From Panorpa germanica (taxonomy: Eukaryota; Arthropoda; Insecta; Mecoptera; Panorpidae): DNA of 64,000 bases. Below the pieces are notes generated by a model. The model saw nothing but the letters and a program-made list of their open reading frames with translations. It was not told where the DNA came from and did not search any database. Where the stretch lies: the NCBI GenBank assembly GCA_963678705.1, contig OY783212.1, forward strand, positions 8,618,001-8,682,000, in the 5' to 3' direction. Positions 45,191 to 58,942 of this stretch are shown in pieces (position 1 is the stretch's first letter; each line of letters opens with the position of its first letter). The translations under genes were made by a program, and so were the position numbers.

Positions 45191-48183
45191 ATAATTTTAT
45201 TATTTATCATTTTCTTATATTTCTATTTTAATAATTTGTCATCTTATTATACCATTGAAAAATCAATATATAATTTTTTTGTACGAAAAACCCCGCATGT
45301 CAACGTTGTACCGCGCCCCGTATTTTTTCGGGCCGGCTGTGTATATATGTATTAAAAAATCTGTGATCGAACTGGCACAGCAAATATTGAAAATCTCGGT
45401 TATGAGGTATTCAAACTAAAGCTGTGACTACACCTATTTTTCATATTTGAAAGTTAGTGATATAATTTGAAATAAGAAATGTACCGGTTAAATAAAAGAT
45501 GTGTTCTGAATTCTTTTTTAATGTCAGTCCAAATACTAATTAAATATTCAAGTCCTAAGTTTTATTTACGAGACACTGCTAACTTTTCTAAGGTTGCTGA
45601 TCAAGTTTTCATGGGGTTAATGTAACCAACCACTGAACTACCCCTTCCACGATACTTCCAACTGATTTATGGTATCGAATAATGATGAATAATGGTTCTT
45701 GAAGATCCGGATGGCCCTAAAGAGAGTATGCTATACGTTATTCTGAACCAACATATGTGTACCAACAAAATAACAAGAGGGATGAAAAAATGTAATGTAT
45801 GTGGAACAAGGAGAAAGACATTTTGAGCCGCAGGATGTCGCCAGGACAGTTAAGTTGGGGACAAATAAGGATCATAACATATAATTTATTTTAGTTGTTT
45901 TATTTTTATTTATACATTTGTTTTATGATGTTATGTTATATAAGTATTATACACCCCTCTTACTTGCGTCTTTTTCAGTATGATGTAGTCGCATTAGCAC
46001 ACTTTATCATGAGAAGAAGTATCTATTTTAACGTCTATTAATACACCATTGTATGTATATCGTATGTCCGTATTCATAATAAAGTGTATAGGTCACATAT
46101 TTCTGAACCATGCGTATCCGTAAATAACGTGAGCAGTGCCAAGGCTTTTACTTGCGCTTGATAGTTGAAAACGATATAGATACACAGTGCTGACAATACA
46201 GTACAGTTGAACAGTGGTGTATCCATAAATATTAAAGTATGTAGTACAGATATAATAACGCGAAAGATGCCGAATACACCCTACTCAAATATTCGTTGTT
46301 CCAAATGATAGATAACGGTGTGAGATCGATCTTAGGTTTATCAATAAGAGGTTGTGTAGGGTGTGGCTAGAGTATCTGAAGTTAAACACAGAAATATGTT
46401 ATAGTTTTGATATGTTTGATAACGGGCGCTTAAATAGGTGAATTTTGTGTACAGTAGACGTAGGAAATAAGTAAGAAGAGGGGGAGAGCTTTCGTAATAG
46501 ATGCTTATGACTGAGTAAAAGATAAAATCCATTCTCTCTGTTTTTGATTGTGTTTTGTGTTCGCAATATGCGGTGCGATGCGATGGCGAACGTTTAAATC
46601 ATTATTGATTATACATTCTCCTTTCCATACGAATCTATTATAACATTATATGTCGAACATATGTGCCAAGTGTATTGATCTAGAACTAATGAACACTTTA
46701 TTTTTCTTTTCCTTCACTTTTGAGACGGAACTACAACCATTTGATTCCCTTTTGAACCATTCACATACTTTTTGATCTTTACTTACATTGCTCTCTTTAT
46801 TTATATGCTGTTGTCTGTATATATTGGTTTAGTTATATATTGACTTAGATAAAAGCTTTAAAAAGACGAGAGATGACGTTTCTAGGGAATTGCTTTAGAA
46901 GTCTTGAACGAAGTTGTAAAACATGACCTAAAATGTCAACATCAAGATGAATTTATAAAATTATAAAAGAACATTCAAAAATACATACATTTCTGCTTCA
47001 AAGATAATATAGTTTTCTTGAATATAAGTTTATAAATAATATACATATCACTAAAATGGAAGTACGAGTATAAAATAAATCTGCCCTATATACTGAGTTG
47101 CTTTAAAAAGTTTATCAGAATTGTCACTATGAACACAGTTCCATATTATAAAGATTACCTTTTATATACATTTTATAGGTTATTATAATGTAGGATTACA
47201 TTACATCATTTATCTTTTGAATTAAATTTATGTTTCCTAACATAAAAAAAACGTTTCATGCAAAATTATGCAATTGGTACAATGAATAATCGGATAGTAA
47301 AAAATATTAGATGTTAATATATGTATTTTAATTAGATCTACAACTTTTGAATACTAAGTTTTAGCATAAAATTAATATTTCGCAAGATATATGAATTTTA
47401 AAAGAAAAGTCTGGGATTTTTCAATTTTCAAGGCTCTTGGGGCACGTTTTCCTGTTATCCGATTGACCTAAAATTTTACACAGATCATTTTTTTTTGGCA
47501 TTGGCACCAAATGGGAGGAAGCCTCAAAAAAAAATTTAACTTTGAAAATAAGGACCACTCTATTATACATATTAAATCATTAAAAGATTTTTAACTATTG
47601 ATATTTTATGAGTTTAATGATAAAGCATGCTGATGTATTAAGTTTCATGCTACTCTGGTTTGGATGTTAAATGTTGGAATAGCACTAGTTTGGATGAAAC
47701 ATAATATTTTAAAATATTTTCAATCAATTTTGCTTAAATAACGAATTTAAAAAATGCAATTATTTCTATTTTGTATACTGTAATAAAACAATATCACAAT
47801 TATTTGATTAATTTGTGCAACGCACGGCGTAGCGAAAGAATAATACTCGTATGTTCATAAGATTTACAACAGCAATAAAGAGCTGGGAGTAGGCTTATCA
47901 GTTCAGCTAATGTAATAAGTCATAAGATTTTAATAAAACAACAAACTGAACAATATACAATATTTATCGTAACTGATATTGCGTAGTTGCAACGTCATAT
48001 GAACAATAGAATTTTAAATAGTTTTATGTATATAAAATTCCACTTACAAAATTTGATAATTAAACAGAGATTACAATTATAATTTAAGGCATAGTTTTTT
48101 CTTAATATATTTAATTTATTTATTCTTATTTATTTATGAAATCATCGTATTTATTTCCCAATTAAAAATACACTGTTAAGAAT
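45191..48183. other. AT-rich non-coding DNA
   Basis: No gene is recognised. At about 47440-47540 a repeat-like stretch contains ATCCGATTGACCTAAAATTT followed by TACACA, similar to a motif inside the Helitron at 62897. No boundaries were found. Confidence 0.5.
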
Positions 48184-48259
48184 GTTCTTAAATTTAATTA
48201 CCAAATGCATATTAAAATTTAGTTCTTAAATTTAATAAGCAAATGCATATTAAAATTAA
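48184..48259 (+). repeat. Tandem repeat, 38 bp x 2
   Basis: Two adjacent 38-bp units (48184-48221 and 48222-48259) begin GTTCTTAAATTTAAT and share AAATGCATATTAAAATT. They differ at only a few bases. Confidence 0.85.
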
Positions 48260-48284
48260 GAATCTTTTATATTAATTATTTGTA

Positions 48285-48536
48285 AAGGCCCATTGCTATT
48301 CACTGAGGTTTAATGTTAATTTAAGGTTTTAGTTTAAAATGTAAGTTTCAGTTTTTGAAATATAAAGAAATAAAATTAATTATAATAAAAACAATAATTT
48401 ATATTAAATAAAGATAGTAACTATTATAAAATAATATCTATCACTGACGCATGACGCATGATTTCACTTGTTTACAATTACATTTAAGGTTAAAACCTTA
48501 AATTAAAACTAAAAACAGTGAGAGGAAATGTGGCTT
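48285..48536 (+). mobile_element. TA-type MITE family F, copy 1 (252 bp)
   Basis: It begins AAGGCCCATTGCTATTCACT and ends with the inverted counterpart (ACAGTGAGAGGAAATGTGGC then TT), giving inverted repeats of some 55 bp that continue into TTAATTTAAGGTTTTA. The centre holds GACGCATGACGCATGA. Copy 2 at 60430-60681 is the reverse complement and has the same length. The left flank is TA; the right flank (AT) has changed. Confidence 0.8.
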
Positions 48537-51500
48537 ATTGTAATTTTTGTTTTAAATTTATACTGTAATTCCCTTAAAATGCACCGGCATGTTATGAAAA
48601 TTAATACACCGCTCGGATTTGTGCATCAATACACTGGGTATAAAATATACCTCAGACATATTATTAAAGTTTTATTAAGATTATAGTTACGTGTAGTTAA
48701 GGTTTACTTAACGTAAAAAATTACCTATTACGTAAATAACTAAATAATATTTATGGTTTGCACAGAATTAGTGCTAGTCAGAGGAGCGCGCTTAATACTT
48801 TAAGCTAATTCATCGGTAATGTGATGTATGGAATAAAAATGCAAAAAGTACCGCTAGTGTTGGCTCCTACCAACATGGTAAACTAATCAAATCTTTACGT
48901 TAATCCATTAGGTTATGTAACTTTAATAAAATAGAATCAACAATAGTGTCAAATTTACAGTACATATTAACACAGGAAGGTCAAACTTATCGCTTGAATT
49001 TGTATAATTGAATTTCAAAATTTGAATTTGAATTTTTTGAAGAAAGTCATAAGGAATACTGACTACATGATATGTAAACCGGAGCCATCAACATAAAAGT
49101 TGCCCAAAAGTGAGCAAGAAAAAGTATTGGAAGAAAAAATAGAAAAAGGAAAGGGAAAAAATTCCAGTTTCTGAACAACTACGGAAGTCCTGGCGTCTGT
49201 CGCATATAAATTTGTCATAACACACGACTTACACAAGTGCTTAATAGCTTTATTAATGTCAATTTCTAATTTATTCACCATTAAACAGCTTTTATTACTT
49301 TTCCTTCCGCGAATGCTGTTACTATTTATATATTTGTTCGTGTTTAAAGGAAACTATTATACAATACTTTTGTAGGTGAATTACTCGATGTTCCTCAATT
49401 AAAATTCCTCTGAATTATGCAAGGATTATTATAATGAGTTTATTTATTGCCTAAATCGATGTTAAGTACTAGAACTAGATCTAGAGTGTTACATCCACAA
49501 CAAAAACTACAGCTGTATTGCGTGTGAGCTAAGTCACCTTGATATTTAAATATAAAACCGCTACAAGCTCAAACATGAATGCTCTATTATCAGGGGTGTA
49601 TAAACTGCAGCACACGTGCTTAAGGTTTCAAAAGTTGGCTAACTTTATAAAGTATATAAATCATCTTGATATTTATTTATAAAATATAGTTATTAGCAAA
49701 TTATATATAGTTTTGTTTTGTGTTCTTTTAACCACGTGATTCTTGCTCTTTTTAAGGAAAATTCTTTATTTCTAGAAAACATTACGTGTAACAATATGAA
49801 ACTTCTTAGTATATTTTACCAAATAGTGAAAGCCGGAAAGCCAGAGGAAACAATTACAGGACATCTTGAAATCTAATATCATAAGATATTACTAATACAA
49901 ATTTCTATGAAACTAAAATAAATGATTCTGTATTCTTAAAAAGTAAGGAAGAAATAAAAGTTAAATAAAAAATTATACGTTTTAGTTGAGATTACATTGC
50001 AAAAAAAAGTTAATTTAATATTTCAACCACCATGCATGGGTACTATTTATTTCTTCAGTATCTTTCTGGAAAATTTCAAAAACATAGTTTTCAAAAAATC
50101 ACTTAACGCTAACTTTAAAATTGACGTTGTAAAGTGATGTCGCTTTTATGACCTATACTAACAAAAGTAATTTTCACTCCTTTTAAACCAAAAAGTGTAA
50201 CTCATATGTATTTAACGTAATATATTTTACCTTATCATTTACCGAAATGTAACATAATTCTATTTAATTGTCCTTAACTAAATTTAAAAGAGATTAAAAA
50301 TGTTTTAATGATATATTAATTTAAAATGTTACGTTAAATAATCAAGCATAAATAGTTTTCAATCAGAAAATGAAAATCTATGTCAAAATATAACCTGAAA
50401 AATTGTATGTAATATGTAAAGTTATGTAAAGTTTTTATGTTAAATAAACCTTAAATATATGTATAACTGTGTTTTCGGTGCTATGAGGTTAAAAACTTTA
50501 ATTTAAAATTAACTTAAATTAAAATGTATTTTGCTAAAAATATTTCTTTGAAGTACGAATGACTCCTTTATTAAATAAGTTGTCTAATACGCTTACTTAG
50601 TGAAGGTAGTCGTCTATTGGCAGATAAAAACGTACATGACTTTTTAAATATCAATTAAGTTAATATACAAAGGTGATAGCTATTCAATTGTAAACAACAA
50701 TTTCGTTTTGCTCTACCATTACAAAGTTTGTCCATCCCTGAGATAGTTCATGTTGTCCGCAGAGTCCAGTTCGCTTTTATACATATTAGTAAAAACATAA
50801 TTTACATACACTTAAAAATATATTTTTTACAAAATAAAACGCCATTCGTGGCGTGTTGTCCTGGTGGATGTCCGACACCGGCATAGTCCATACGTTCCGT
50901 ATGAACAGATTTATATTCCACGCGACTATTTATGCGTAAAATATTTTGTGTATAATTACGTGGAGATAAAGTTCACGTGCAGCTCAATTCATTTCATATT
51001 ACTTTCTTATAATTTATGTATGAAATTTACTTTATAATTTATTTTTGTTTTTATTTATTGTTTTTGTTTTCCTGGTAACTTTGGAAGTTCGCGTGCAGCG
51101 GGTTGCCATTGTCGTTATGTAATAATGAATGCTAAGTAACCCATAATTACCACTGACATTTTCTTTTTGTATTCTTTGATTCTTTTTGTATTCTTTAAAC
51201 TTTATTATCAGGGATTAAGATAAAAGCAAAGTTAAAATGTATTAAAAATGCATAATGTTAAAGTATTGGAAAATATATTAAAATTTGTTTTGAAAATTTC
51301 ATTTATATTTATTAAAATTCAATTAGTGATTAGAGATCTTATTTTCTCATATCTCTTATGACCTCCTATGACATAAGAATCCTTAATACACGATTTTCAT
51401 TTCATTTGAAATTATATTTCTTAATACTCGTGTCTATGAATTTTTGTTAGGCAACAATTGGCAAAACTACTTCATCTGTCAAAATCTAAGAGGAAAAGTT

Positions 51501-51733
51501 GATATGAGTTACAGTTTAAGTGAGCAAGTGACGAAAATTGTTTGACGGATTGTTTACTACGTTTGCTAACCATGTGAAAATTAACTTTTTGCGCAACGAT
51601 ATTCAAATAAAACTATATTTTGTGAAAATACAAAAATAATCTCCGCAGATTTTTCCCTAAAGTTAATTTTATCCACTGTGAATTTGGATAATCTTCAGGT
51701 GGTAGTTTTATTATTCAAAATTTCATATTACTA
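48537..51733. other. AT-rich non-coding DNA
   Basis: No gene is recognised. Around 50150-50530, TTTAACGTAA- and ACCTTAAAT-like strings suggest old relatives of family F, but no ends are visible. A GC-richer patch at 50840-50930 shows no clear coding pattern. Confidence 0.45.
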
Positions 51734-51782
51734 AGACTAATCCTACTTAGACTAATAGACTAATAGACCTTAGACTAATTAC
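51734..51782 (+). repeat. Imperfect AGACTAAT minisatellite
   Basis: Five or so degenerate copies of (T)TAGACTAAT lie in a row. Confidence 0.7.
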
Positions 51783-53435
51783 ATATACTAATTCTGTCAA
51801 AATTCTAAGTCTATTTGTTTATTTAGCAAAGCTTGAACATACATGTGAGTTATAATTATTTAGATTATTTTTTTATTTTGTTATGAAGGATATGTTACGA
51901 ATTTTGCCTGTTACTGTTCTAGTATATAATAATCACCTTTCATCAGGACGGGCATTAAAAATACGAAATAGAAACGGGTTCACTTCGGGCCGCATTAAGC
52001 ACTTGATCAAACTTATAGTGTATAAGCATAATTCTGCATGTTACGTTTTCACATATCAAACTTCAAAACTATTCGAGTAATCACTGAGTTGGGATAAATA
52101 ATTAACGGAATTAAAACAAATTTGTTGAAAAGTTACACAGACATTTTATACATCAAAATTAAATAACATAATTAAAATTTTAATGAAACGATTTCAATCC
52201 TGTAGGGCTTAAAGCACAACTAAAGTTAATTATACGTTTATACATTTACATTCAGATGAAATCATTTACACAAAAACATATTTCATTATCTGTTTGTTTT
52301 AATGAAAAGTTAATTAATTTTCACACAATAGCAAAAGAAAAGTTTTCTTTTTATGCCTGTATTCAGTGGCTTTCCACCTCATTTCAGTTCTATTCATTTG
52401 GCTTCAATTCATCTTGTATTTTCCGCTATATTACCTTCTATAAAGTTATATATATATACGTATATGTATATGTATATTGGGATGTATATACATATAATAT
52501 AATATTTATGTAATATAAAAAGTTTCCATATTACTATTTTTTTTAGGTTAATATAATGTTAAATTACATACTGAGTAGGTAATCGAACCTTTTTCTTGAG
52601 ATCACATTCAAACTCACAATCCTTTTAGAAGTACCGCCGAAGCATTGAACAATTTTTGTTTTATAAAACTAATACCAAGAATTATTAGAGTTATACCTTA
52701 TTAGTGTCGCATGTTTAAGTCGCACTCATGTCTAAATATTATATTATAAGTCGTAAATAATATATTTAAGTCGTAGTAGTGTGTATAACACATTATATAT
52801 CTTATTTTTTATATCTTTATATATAACTTCATTAATTACTTACTGCAATAACATTTGATTAACTTTAATTTAAGTTATTTTAGATTCAGGGTGGAGGAAA
52901 TGTGAGATTGTAATGCCAAAAGGCAAAAGCAATTATGATAAATAGTAATACTAATTACTTACTACAAAATTAGCGACTGGTAAATGTTTTATTTCATAAC
53001 AAAATAACAATTGTGAGTTCTTGAAAACAGATTCTACGACATTAATTATAAAATAACAACGCATGTCATCTGTCATGGCATATATCAACAAGACATATTC
53101 GTATTATAATATTCGCCATATCCCTCTAATTTATGTACAAGTGGCTCCATCTGTGTTTCAACACTCATGTATACATGAAGGAACCTGTATCAACATTGGA
53201 GGGATAAGAATTCGCTCTGCGTTGAGTTATACTCATGCATGTACCGCAAAATCCCTATGGATTGTACAATATGTGTAACTAGAAACATTACAGTTTGTAA
53301 AATAAATATTTAGATATGTTTAAGAAATATTTATAGGTTAAATAATTAATGGATTGTGGGAAATGGCAAACATAAGGAAACAAGTTCACCATATTACGGA
53401 AGTTCCTGTAGGTATAAATAATTTGTGGTCTGTAA
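51783..53435. other. AT-rich non-coding DNA
   Basis: No gene is recognised. The open frames at 51883, 52256 and 53063 have no family signature. Confidence 0.5.
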
Positions 53436-53844
53436 GGCCCTCTGCACATGGGTCGACTGATTGCAAACCTTAGCTTCGAATCTGCCCGAACCGAATGAGA
53501 ATGCAACGCACGTGTATACGAGTGAGAGAACACACACGACACGAACGAAACTGAACTGATTTGATATTGGTTTTGAGCACGTTTTGAGCGATTATGTTTC
53601 TTGGTCGCAGGGCAATTACATTGCATGCTTTTGATGGTGACATCATGAGCAGAGATGTGCACATATACTATTCAAAAGTATTTAAATAGATACATACATA
53701 CAAATACCTCATAATACGACATAATAAGATCCCTTATTATGCTATTGGCTATTATACACGGCTCGACATGGCTCGTTTTTCGTTTTCATTGGCAACTACG
53801 TTGCGTGACTAGTTTGCAATCAGTCGACCCGTGTGCAGACGGCC
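53436..53844. mobile_element. PIF/Harbinger-like MITE, copy 2 (409 bp), with TAA target duplication
   Basis: Terminal inverted repeats of 33 bp (53436-53468 and 53812-53844) begin GGCC-TCTGCACA-GGGTCG and differ at two positions. TAA flanks both sides (53433-53435 and 53845-53847). A 3-bp TWA target and GG-starting ends are the hallmark of PIF/Harbinger. Inside are CACGTGTATACGAGTGAGAG and TGCATGCTTTTGATG, shared with copy 1 at 17135. There is no transposase; the antisense frames at 53288-53664 are accidental. Confidence 0.85.
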
Positions 53845-54040
53845 TAAAAGAAGTTCTATTACACAGTTTATTAACATAGCGCGGTTAATTCTCAGACCTT
53901 TTTATATGACCGTGGTCCTATGACAGTTTTAATAGGACTTTGATCATTGTTGATTTTTAGTCCACCAGGATTCCGTCAAGTACTGGTTCCGTTTAGCACA
54001 TGAACATGCTTATAATTTTTACCGAAGTTTTAGTAAAACT

Positions 54041-54152
54041 GCTTTACAAATAAACCTGTTATAAAATTTATACCAGGTATAAAGACCGTCCGGACAAGCT
54101 TACTATCAGTTTATACCTGGTATAAATTTTATAACATGTTTATTTGTAAAGC
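54041..54152. repeat. Near-perfect hairpin, 43-bp arms
   Basis: The left arm 54041-54083 (GCTTTACAAATAAAC...) and right arm 54110-54152 are reverse complements at 42 of 43 positions, with a 26-bp spacer containing CCGTCCGG. Such freshness in neutral DNA implies recent origin or constraint. It could be a very small foldback element or the source of a hairpin RNA. No target duplication is seen. Confidence 0.85.
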
Positions 54153-57100
54153 GGAAAGTGTTTTTAATAAATGTTTATCGATGTAGTAAAGTTTTTAACA
54201 TTTTCATTTATACAACAATATTAAAAATACAACTTTTAAGCCAAGAACTTTAATTTAAATATTGTTTTTTTTATATGTTCTTTTATTTGTTACTGTTGTT
54301 TTTAATGCGTTTTTAGTGCGTTATTTTATTCATCAAGCACGTTCCATCGTTGTCAAACCTGACTACAGGATTAGGGTTAAACCTTTTATAAATTTGCAAT
54401 CAATATAAAATCAAAATTACTTGAAAAGGCTTAGATGTTACTTCCTTATTGCCACGTTTTGTGTTCTCAAAATATATATTTCTTATCAATATCTCGAAAT
54501 TCTTTTATCTCTTTGCAGTTAATAGTGTAGTTTAGTAATCAATAAGTTAGGTAATCCGTTGTTTGTTCCGTCAATTATTTATTGGTAAAATTGGTATTCT
54601 GGACCTTTTTAAATATAATGTAATGGCAAAGGACTTTTCTAAATGTAATCTCTGTTCTTCTGTTATTCAATTAAATGTAATAAAGAATTGCAACCCTTGT
54701 AAATTTAATTCAAAATTCTCCATGACAACTTTCAATTACATATAAAGAAGAGAGAGAGAAAGGGAATATGGAGAAACACTTAAGACCCCAATATACGGGA
54801 GAATGATTGATTAGTTTATAGTGAAAGAAAATCAATAAATGTTAGAAAAAAGGCGAAAAGTTCAGGATCCTAAAAACTTTTGAAGGAACTCAATGTTTAG
54901 ATTTTTAAATATAGTATGATATAAGCAAAATAACTCTGATTTTAAAAGCAGTTCATGATTAAACCGATAAAAAAGATTTGATTATATCAAAAATTTTCTG
55001 CTATGGTATATGCGAATCAATTGTCTAAAATTAATGAATAAACACTTGTTACTGTTTTATGCGGTATGCTATTACTAACTTACTATCTGGTTCTCTTGGG
55101 GGTTTACGTATATTTAACGTCCATTTGGCGATGTACCCATGTTCACCACCCACGATGGACGATGCTGACGAAATAATTTCACAGCAACATGTATTTATAC
55201 ATAACCGTTTGAAATCTATGCCAGCTAGAGCATTTTTTGTGTTTACTGTAAACTTTTTTACGTTAAGTAAACATTAAATACATTTAACTGTGATTAGAAG
55301 AATTTAATACAAATTTGTATATATAGTAGCTACTATTAGCTGAATCCAACCTAATGGCCACTAGTTATAAATTTGTACTTGAATATTCAATTCATTTCAA
55401 TACTTTATCAAAAATTCATAAATCTCAACACACACACACACACACATATGAGCACATACACAATCATGTACAATATCAACATTGAGGAAGTAAAAACATT
55501 TTAATGAATTACAAACAAATAACAAAACCAAACCATCGATATTAAAGTGTATAGTGTATAGTACTACTACAATACAATATTTCATGTACATAGGAATTAT
55601 TATTTATGCATGAGGCCAATACGGCCTTGTCAATGTTATCATTAGGTTAATTAAATTGACACAATATAGAAAAACGTTGCCTAGCGATATGTTGTTTTCG
55701 TTGGCTACACTGCTTTATATTTATGACATTTCATCAATAGTCGTCGAAGTTGTAATATATGTATAGATAATTGAATTTAAAAATTGTACCCTGAAGATAG
55801 TGGAACTAAGACCAGACCCGTATATTAACAATTGGTTTAAGAGTTGGTTTAAAGTCCTTAAACCTCGTTAATATAAAGAAATTAAAAACATGTTTTACTG
55901 TTAAAGTAACTCAAAAGCAAACAAAACAATTTTGGGTTTTTTCAATTTCTGATTCAATTTTTCAATTGAAAAATTTTCTCAAATTCTGTAAATAATTTTA
56001 ACACATACGTGTTAAAATAAACTTTTTCCAGAATTGGAAAACTATTAATCCACTTTTGTGGTGCAGTTAACTAGCTTGAGAATGCTATATAAATACACTC
56101 AGTTCCGTTCGAAAGTTTTATTCCATATGGTTACAAATTGTGGACATGACCAAGAAGGAAATATACGGATTTCATATTGTGTCCGATGTGGGACTTAAAT
56201 AACAATAATTAACGAAAATAAATTCAATTCTAAATTGATACAAATGATTATTACCTTTATTTTAGCTTTATTCCTTCCTCAGTCATCTGTGGTACTCCCA
56301 ATTAACTTTTAAAATATGAACCAGTAGCATCAAAAATAAAACAATCTCGTCGAAATCTTGGACCTCTAACACATTTCTGAAACAGACTCCAATATCTTTC
56401 AAGATTAATAATCATTTTCGTATTGTAAATTGATAGTGGGGCGAGGCCATGCTTAAAAATAGGTTCCACTTACTTAGGGCTCATTGTTACAGCTGTAGGA
56501 ACCTGATGTGAGCCTGAAACAAGAAGAAAAAATCGTTAAGATTACATTAAGTTTATTACCATATAAATAGATTAAATATTAATTATCTATATATGAGATT
56601 AATTGAGAAAATTACCTTGTTTTTAAGATCCTAAAGCCGGATGCCTCTACGCGTGTTCAGGAACTGTTATATCCTTCCTGATTTAAATATAGCACATAAC
56701 ATGTAAAGTCGTATTCTGAAATTTAAAAAATTAATTAAAGTAATAATATATATGGAGTTTTCTGCAATGAGCTATGCTATTAGCTATATATGTTAATGTA
56801 TTATTACGATGTTATAAATCCAACGTCCAAAATACCTAGTTTAACACTATCGTTCCTATTACACAAGTATACTATAAGTATATTACGTTTTTGTTAATTG
56901 ACGTTTCGCGGAATAAATAATGGTTTTAATCAATTTATTCATATAACATTTGCTGAACACTTATTGATATCCTGCAAATTATAATATGAACTCATCCGAA
57001 AAAATATAGCATCAAAAATGAATTGGTGGATGTCATCGCAGATGATCCAGTTAAGGTTGTAGGAGTTTCTCTTTGAGCAAACTCTCGTTTCTCAAATATG

Positions 57101-58690
57101 ACCCGCTAGTTCGAAAGCGATATCTGTCACCTACTAATTTCATTGATCCACTCTATGTGATTCTTGATACGCAAAACGATGAGTAGGTACTAATGCAACA
57201 TTTGTTTGTGGTTTGTGGTACTGATGAGAAATACAAACACAATACTGGTTTAGTGTAATATAGGTAATATTAAATTACCTGAACAGGTGTTTCTAAAATC
57301 ATAGCACATCTCATACTGCTAAATATATATGTCCACAAAGATTGGAGGCCATATTGAAATTAGTATTGATTATTTATCAGGAAAAAAAACATTTTGGAAC
57401 ATTGCTGGTGGTTGTTTCCTATATTAATGTTTTGGAAGCGATAATCAATGCAAAATTTTTAGGAATACTTCTACTCTTTCATCATTATTTACTATTTGGT
57501 TATTTCCATTAATGTAAGAACTACAAGTGCCACAGTTAAAAATTTCAGGATAAATTAATTTGAATAATGTATTGAATTTAATAAATAAATATGAGTTGAA
57601 CTAGAATGTGAAGTATTAGTCGAAGAGATGCAAAAAAGCATATCTTTGTCTTCTTAATTAACACAAAGCTTATAAACGCGTAGATGTTCACGACGTCGTT
57701 ATATAACAGCGATGGTTGATGTATACTTAAAACTACGGTAATTAGATTTTGTTTCCTAGTCTGTAACTTTTAATTTGTTTCGTGGCTAAAGTGTCTATAC
57801 AGCACATAAACACTGTTTGCGTCGGTACTAAACGTTTACAAGCTACATATGTTTTACAAAATAATTTCATCCTTTATGGTTCCCCTTATCTTTGTTATTT
57901 CTATCTTTTTTTTAAATCACTTCCTTCTTTTTCTTTTCTCCTACACGTTTATTACAATCTGTTATTTCTCTCCCATTTATCACGAAATCAACTTTCTTAT
58001 TTTCCATATCCATTACATTAATACTCAATTTAATGCAACTTATTATAACTTATTCTTTTCCTCTATCTATCCTTTGCTTTCTATTTATCGAACTCGTACC
58101 TGAATAGGCATCATTACATCCATTGTTCTCGTCATCTATGACGTGTTCTATGCGTTCAAAGCAAGATGCTTAATTAATACTCGTATATCTGTCACACACA
58201 TTCAATATTAGTTGGACTTCAACATATTGACGTAATTAAGCAATGAAGCACAAAACAAGTGATGTCAAAACCGAAATTGTAACGGTAAATTTCCGAAGTA
58301 GTCGAAATTAAAAACAATAATATCAATTTTCAATTCATTCTTTAATTCATTAATGATAGCTTTAAAGTTTTCCAAATATTCATTTTCCAAATTTTTATTA
58401 AAGAAGAAAATAAACCTTTGTTTCTCTAAATCGACAATCTTAATTAATCTCTATCCGATACTTCTATATATTTCAAAATTCTTGATTTAGATCCACGGGA
58501 GTTACCCGGTTTATTATTAAAAAGAAATTTTATGAATAAAAATACATAGAAAGGTTTTATATTTTGACTTGTAATTTCCAACGCTCTTATTTGCGTTAAA
58601 ACGAATATGCAAGGTAATGCAAGTAAGTTCAAATATACATTTAAAAAATCTACATGAATATTTACATATTTTAGGTTCTTAGGATGAAAA
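54153..58690. other. AT-rich non-coding DNA with a (CA)n tract
   Basis: No gene is recognised. A (CA)n microsatellite of about 10 units lies at 55427-55446. A slightly GC-richer, balanced-codon stretch at 55080-55230 is open on both strands but unidentified. Confidence 0.5.
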
Positions 58691-58942
58691 CCCCACGTCA
58701 GTATGGTAGAAAATTAGTACAACGACTGTATGGTGGGTCAAGATGACCCGGATATTGTACGGTTGATTTCTACCGTTTCAAGGAATTTCAGGATGTATCT
58801 GTGTAAAGAGATAAATAATTCCTAACTTATTATATTTTAGTGAAAAAAAATATAAAAAACGAATCATATTAGGAACTTGTTATGTATTCACGAGTTTGTG
58901 AACTATCACAGGTCATTATGACCCAACATGACTGACGCCGGG
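58691..58942. mobile_element. piggyBac-like MITE, 252 bp
   Basis: The left end starts CCCCACGTCAGTATGGT, and the right end read inwards starts CCCGGCGTCAGTCATGTTGG. TTAA (58943-58946) follows the right end, and the left flank is AAAA where TTAA is expected. Subterminal palindromes GGTCA-GATGACC (about 58737) and GGTCATTATGACC (about 58912) lie near both ends, as in several insect piggyBac-derived elements. The CCC-start with TTAA target is the diagnostic feature. No transposase is present. Confidence 0.65.

Noticed and set aside
50840-50930. GC-richer patch, - strand DIHQDNTP resembling a mariner transposase motif
   Set aside because: Only a few residues fit and the surrounding frame does not; no inverted repeats.
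53288-53664. 124-codon - strand frame
   Set aside because: Lies mostly in a Harbinger-like MITE; the antisense frame is accidental and absent in the other copy.
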